A stretch of 6,656 nucleotides of DNA, taken from the NCBI GenBank assembly GCA_028690885.1, contig JAQVAJ010000086.1, positions 1-6,656 on the forward strand, given 5' to 3'. The stretch is from Clostridia bacterium. GTDB taxonomy: Bacteria > Bacillota > Clostridia > DUPQ01. The translations under genes and the position numbers were made by a program. Below, piece after piece: positions 5,260-6,656 of the stretch (positions are counted from its first letter, which is position 1; each line of letters starts with the position of its first letter). The notes below the pieces were generated by a model, which was not told the origin of the DNA, did not search any database, and saw nothing but the letters and a program-made list of their open reading frames with translations.

Positions 5260-6624
5260 CTATAAATCCAGTATGCAGTTTTGTTCTACTAGAAGATTTT
5301 TTAATTTTGTGATATCAACATTTTGATAATTACTACTTGAATTTATGGAAAGATAAGAGGCAAGACCAGCTGCTTGTCCCATAGCAATACATGGTCCCAT
5401 AACCCGAACAGGCCCTAATGCATCTCTTTGTACACTTATACTTCTTCCTGTGACTATAAGGTTATCAATACCTAAAGGTAGAAGACACCTGTAGGGTATG
5501 TACGTATAGCAGTTTTTTCTTTTTATCTTCTCCATAGGTTGAAAAGAAGGTTTACTGGGGTCAGGAAGGTCCCATCCATAGGATGAAATAGCTATTGTGT
5601 CATCAAATTTTTTATTTTCAATCAGATCTTCTACAGTTAGCGTATATACTCCTTTTATTCTGTTAGTTTCCCTTATACCAATGTTATCAGCTATTCTTAA
5701 AATTTCTGAATTTTCAAAACCAGGGAAGTGATTTTTAACTATTTCAAACAATCTGAAGCTTTCATCTCTTCCGTCTAAGATTGCATTAGTTATTGATAAA
5801 CCATCTGTTCCGTCAACACCAACCTGTCTTATTGTATTGATCATATATGTGTCAGGTTTGGTAAGCTGTACGCATATAAATATGTCATACGGAAAATTCC
5901 AAATACCTTTCTCTGTGAGAACTTTAATTAATTTTTTAAATCGATGCTCATTATTTTCTCTTATATATGTTCTTAATTTCTCAGTATTTACATTTTCCAA
6001 ATGCATCATTAAAGAAGCAGGAGCCATTAGTCCATCTGTTTCTCTTCCTTTTATATAAGGGCATCCGCAGTACACTGCAATATCAGCATCTGATGTCGCA
6101 TCAACAAAATATTTTCCTTCTATTGCAAAAAGGCCGCTTTTATTATGAACAATTATATGTGAAATTGATGATTCAGCTTTAATAACATCACAGATATGGG
6201 ATAAATATAATATATCCACACCTGCTTCTTTGCACATAAGCTCCATTTCCATCTTCAAACCTTCTGAATATACTACCAAACCTTCAGCTAAAGTTGAATA
6301 CCAGCCATGAGGATTATCGTATAAAGCTGTTTTATTTGGATCTATTGCATAATTTTTTGATATGAGTCTATCAGCAAGAACATCAAACAATCCTGAGATG
6401 TTCTTTTTTAAAGATTCCGTTGAACTGTCCACATGCTTAGCTCCAAGCAAATGATTTACCATACAGCTGGTAGCAACTCCGCCTAAGCATCCGTTTCTTT
6501 CCACAATTAAAGTTTTGATTCCTTTAGAAGCAGCACTGATTGCAGATGCGAATCCACTCATTCCACCTCCGCAAACTACAAGTTCATATGAATATTTAGT
6601 TTGCACATCTTTTATGTATCTCAT
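5260..6624 (-). CDS. FAD-dependent oxidoreductase (FAD_oxidored type)
   Basis: The 454-residue flavoprotein has an N-terminal dinucleotide-binding fold: strand ELVVCGGGMSGFASAISAA with the GxGxxG-like GGGMSG at residues 19-24, and the ribose-binding Glu42 at the end of IVERNGCLGGVATS. A second FAD motif, FVDATSDADIA (173-183), has Ser where Gly is usual. RETNRIKGVYTL (318-329) and the C-terminal FAD motif GIDNLIVTGRSISV (385-398) followed by MGPCIAMGQAAGLAS are typical of PF12831, a family of soluble oxidoreductases often found beside sugar or carboxylate catabolism genes. The substrate cannot be inferred. There is no signal peptide. The AAGGGGTG ribosome binding site just upstream supports the ATG at 6624. 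The promoter lies outside the window, since only 32 bases upstream are shown. The gene is convergent with the zinc-ribbon genes and shares their terminator. Confidence 0.9.
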   Translation of the reverse strand: MRYIKDVQTKYSYELVVCGGGMSGFASAISAASKGIKTLIVERNGCLGGVATSCMVNHLLGAKHVDSSTESLKKNISGLFDVLADRLISKNYAIDPNKTALYDNPHGWYSTLAEGLVVYSEGLKMEMELMCKEAGVDILYLSHICDVIKAESSISHIIVHNKSGLFAIEGKYFVDATSDADIAVYCGCPYIKGRETDGLMAPASLMMHLENVNTEKLRTYIRENNEHRFKKLIKVLTEKGIWNFPYDIFICVQLTKPDTYMINTIRQVGVDGTDGLSITNAILDGRDESFRLFEIVKNHFPGFENSEILRIADNIGIRETNRIKGVYTLTVEDLIENKKFDDTIAISSYGWDLPDPSKPSFQPMEKIKRKNCYTYIPYRCLLPLGIDNLIVTGRSISVQRDALGPVRVMGPCIAMGQAAGLASYLSINSSSNYQNVDITKLKNLLVEQNCILDL

Positions 6625-6656
6625 AACACCCCTTAATTTGAATCTTGATGAACTTA

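Noticed and set aside
5837..6182. Plus-strand open frames opposite the FAD oxidoreductase
   Set aside because: They are antisense to a clearly coding frame and have no domain signal.

Overview
The window is AT-rich, compact chromosomal DNA, most likely from a low-GC Gram-positive bacterium of the class Clostridia. The evidence is strong AAGGAGG-like ribosome binding sites, sigma-A-type promoters, clostridial-looking protein sequences (the methyltransferase and RluA pair, and zinc-ribbon membrane proteins) and a rho-independent terminator with a T tail. No mobile element, RNA gene, CRISPR array or integration scar is visible. The genus cannot be fixed from the sequence alone.

Layout. (1) Bases 1-1048, plus strand: the 3' part of a class I SAM-dependent methyltransferase gene overlaps by ATGA the start of a small RluA-family pseudouridine synthase gene. 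Both look like RNA-modification enzymes. (2) Bases 1015-3463, minus strand: pyrG (CTP synthase) is followed, with an 8-base overlap, by a gene for a membrane-anchored TPR protein. The TPR gene runs 34 bases tail-to-tail into the pseudouridine synthase gene. (3) Bases 3464-3611: a divergent promoter region with two good sigma-A promoters and a perfect 12-base palindrome midway between their -35 boxes. (4) Bases 3612-5160, plus strand: two genes for zinc-ribbon membrane proteins. The first has one ribbon, one membrane segment and an outside domain. The second has three ribbons and a DUF4870-like membrane domain. (5) Bases 5161-5259: a bidirectional terminator. (6) Bases 5260-6624, minus strand: an FAD-dependent oxidoreductase of the FAD_oxidored type.

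The most notable point is the CTP synthase. Its synthase (amidoligase) half looks intact, but its glutamine amidotransferase half departs from the family at several positions normally treated as essential. The catalytic His of the Cys-His-Glu triad is Gln. The glutamine-binding Gln after the nucleophile Cys is His. The oxyanion-loop PGGFG reads PAGFK. The substrate-binding Arg is Lys. The loop before the RLG motif, linked to GTP activation, is about 10-20 residues short. The nucleophile Cys and the triad Glu remain. The reading frame is uninterrupted, so this looks like a working CTP synthase with a lost or reworked glutaminase, perhaps fed by free ammonia. Family comparisons here are from memory and need an alignment to confirm.
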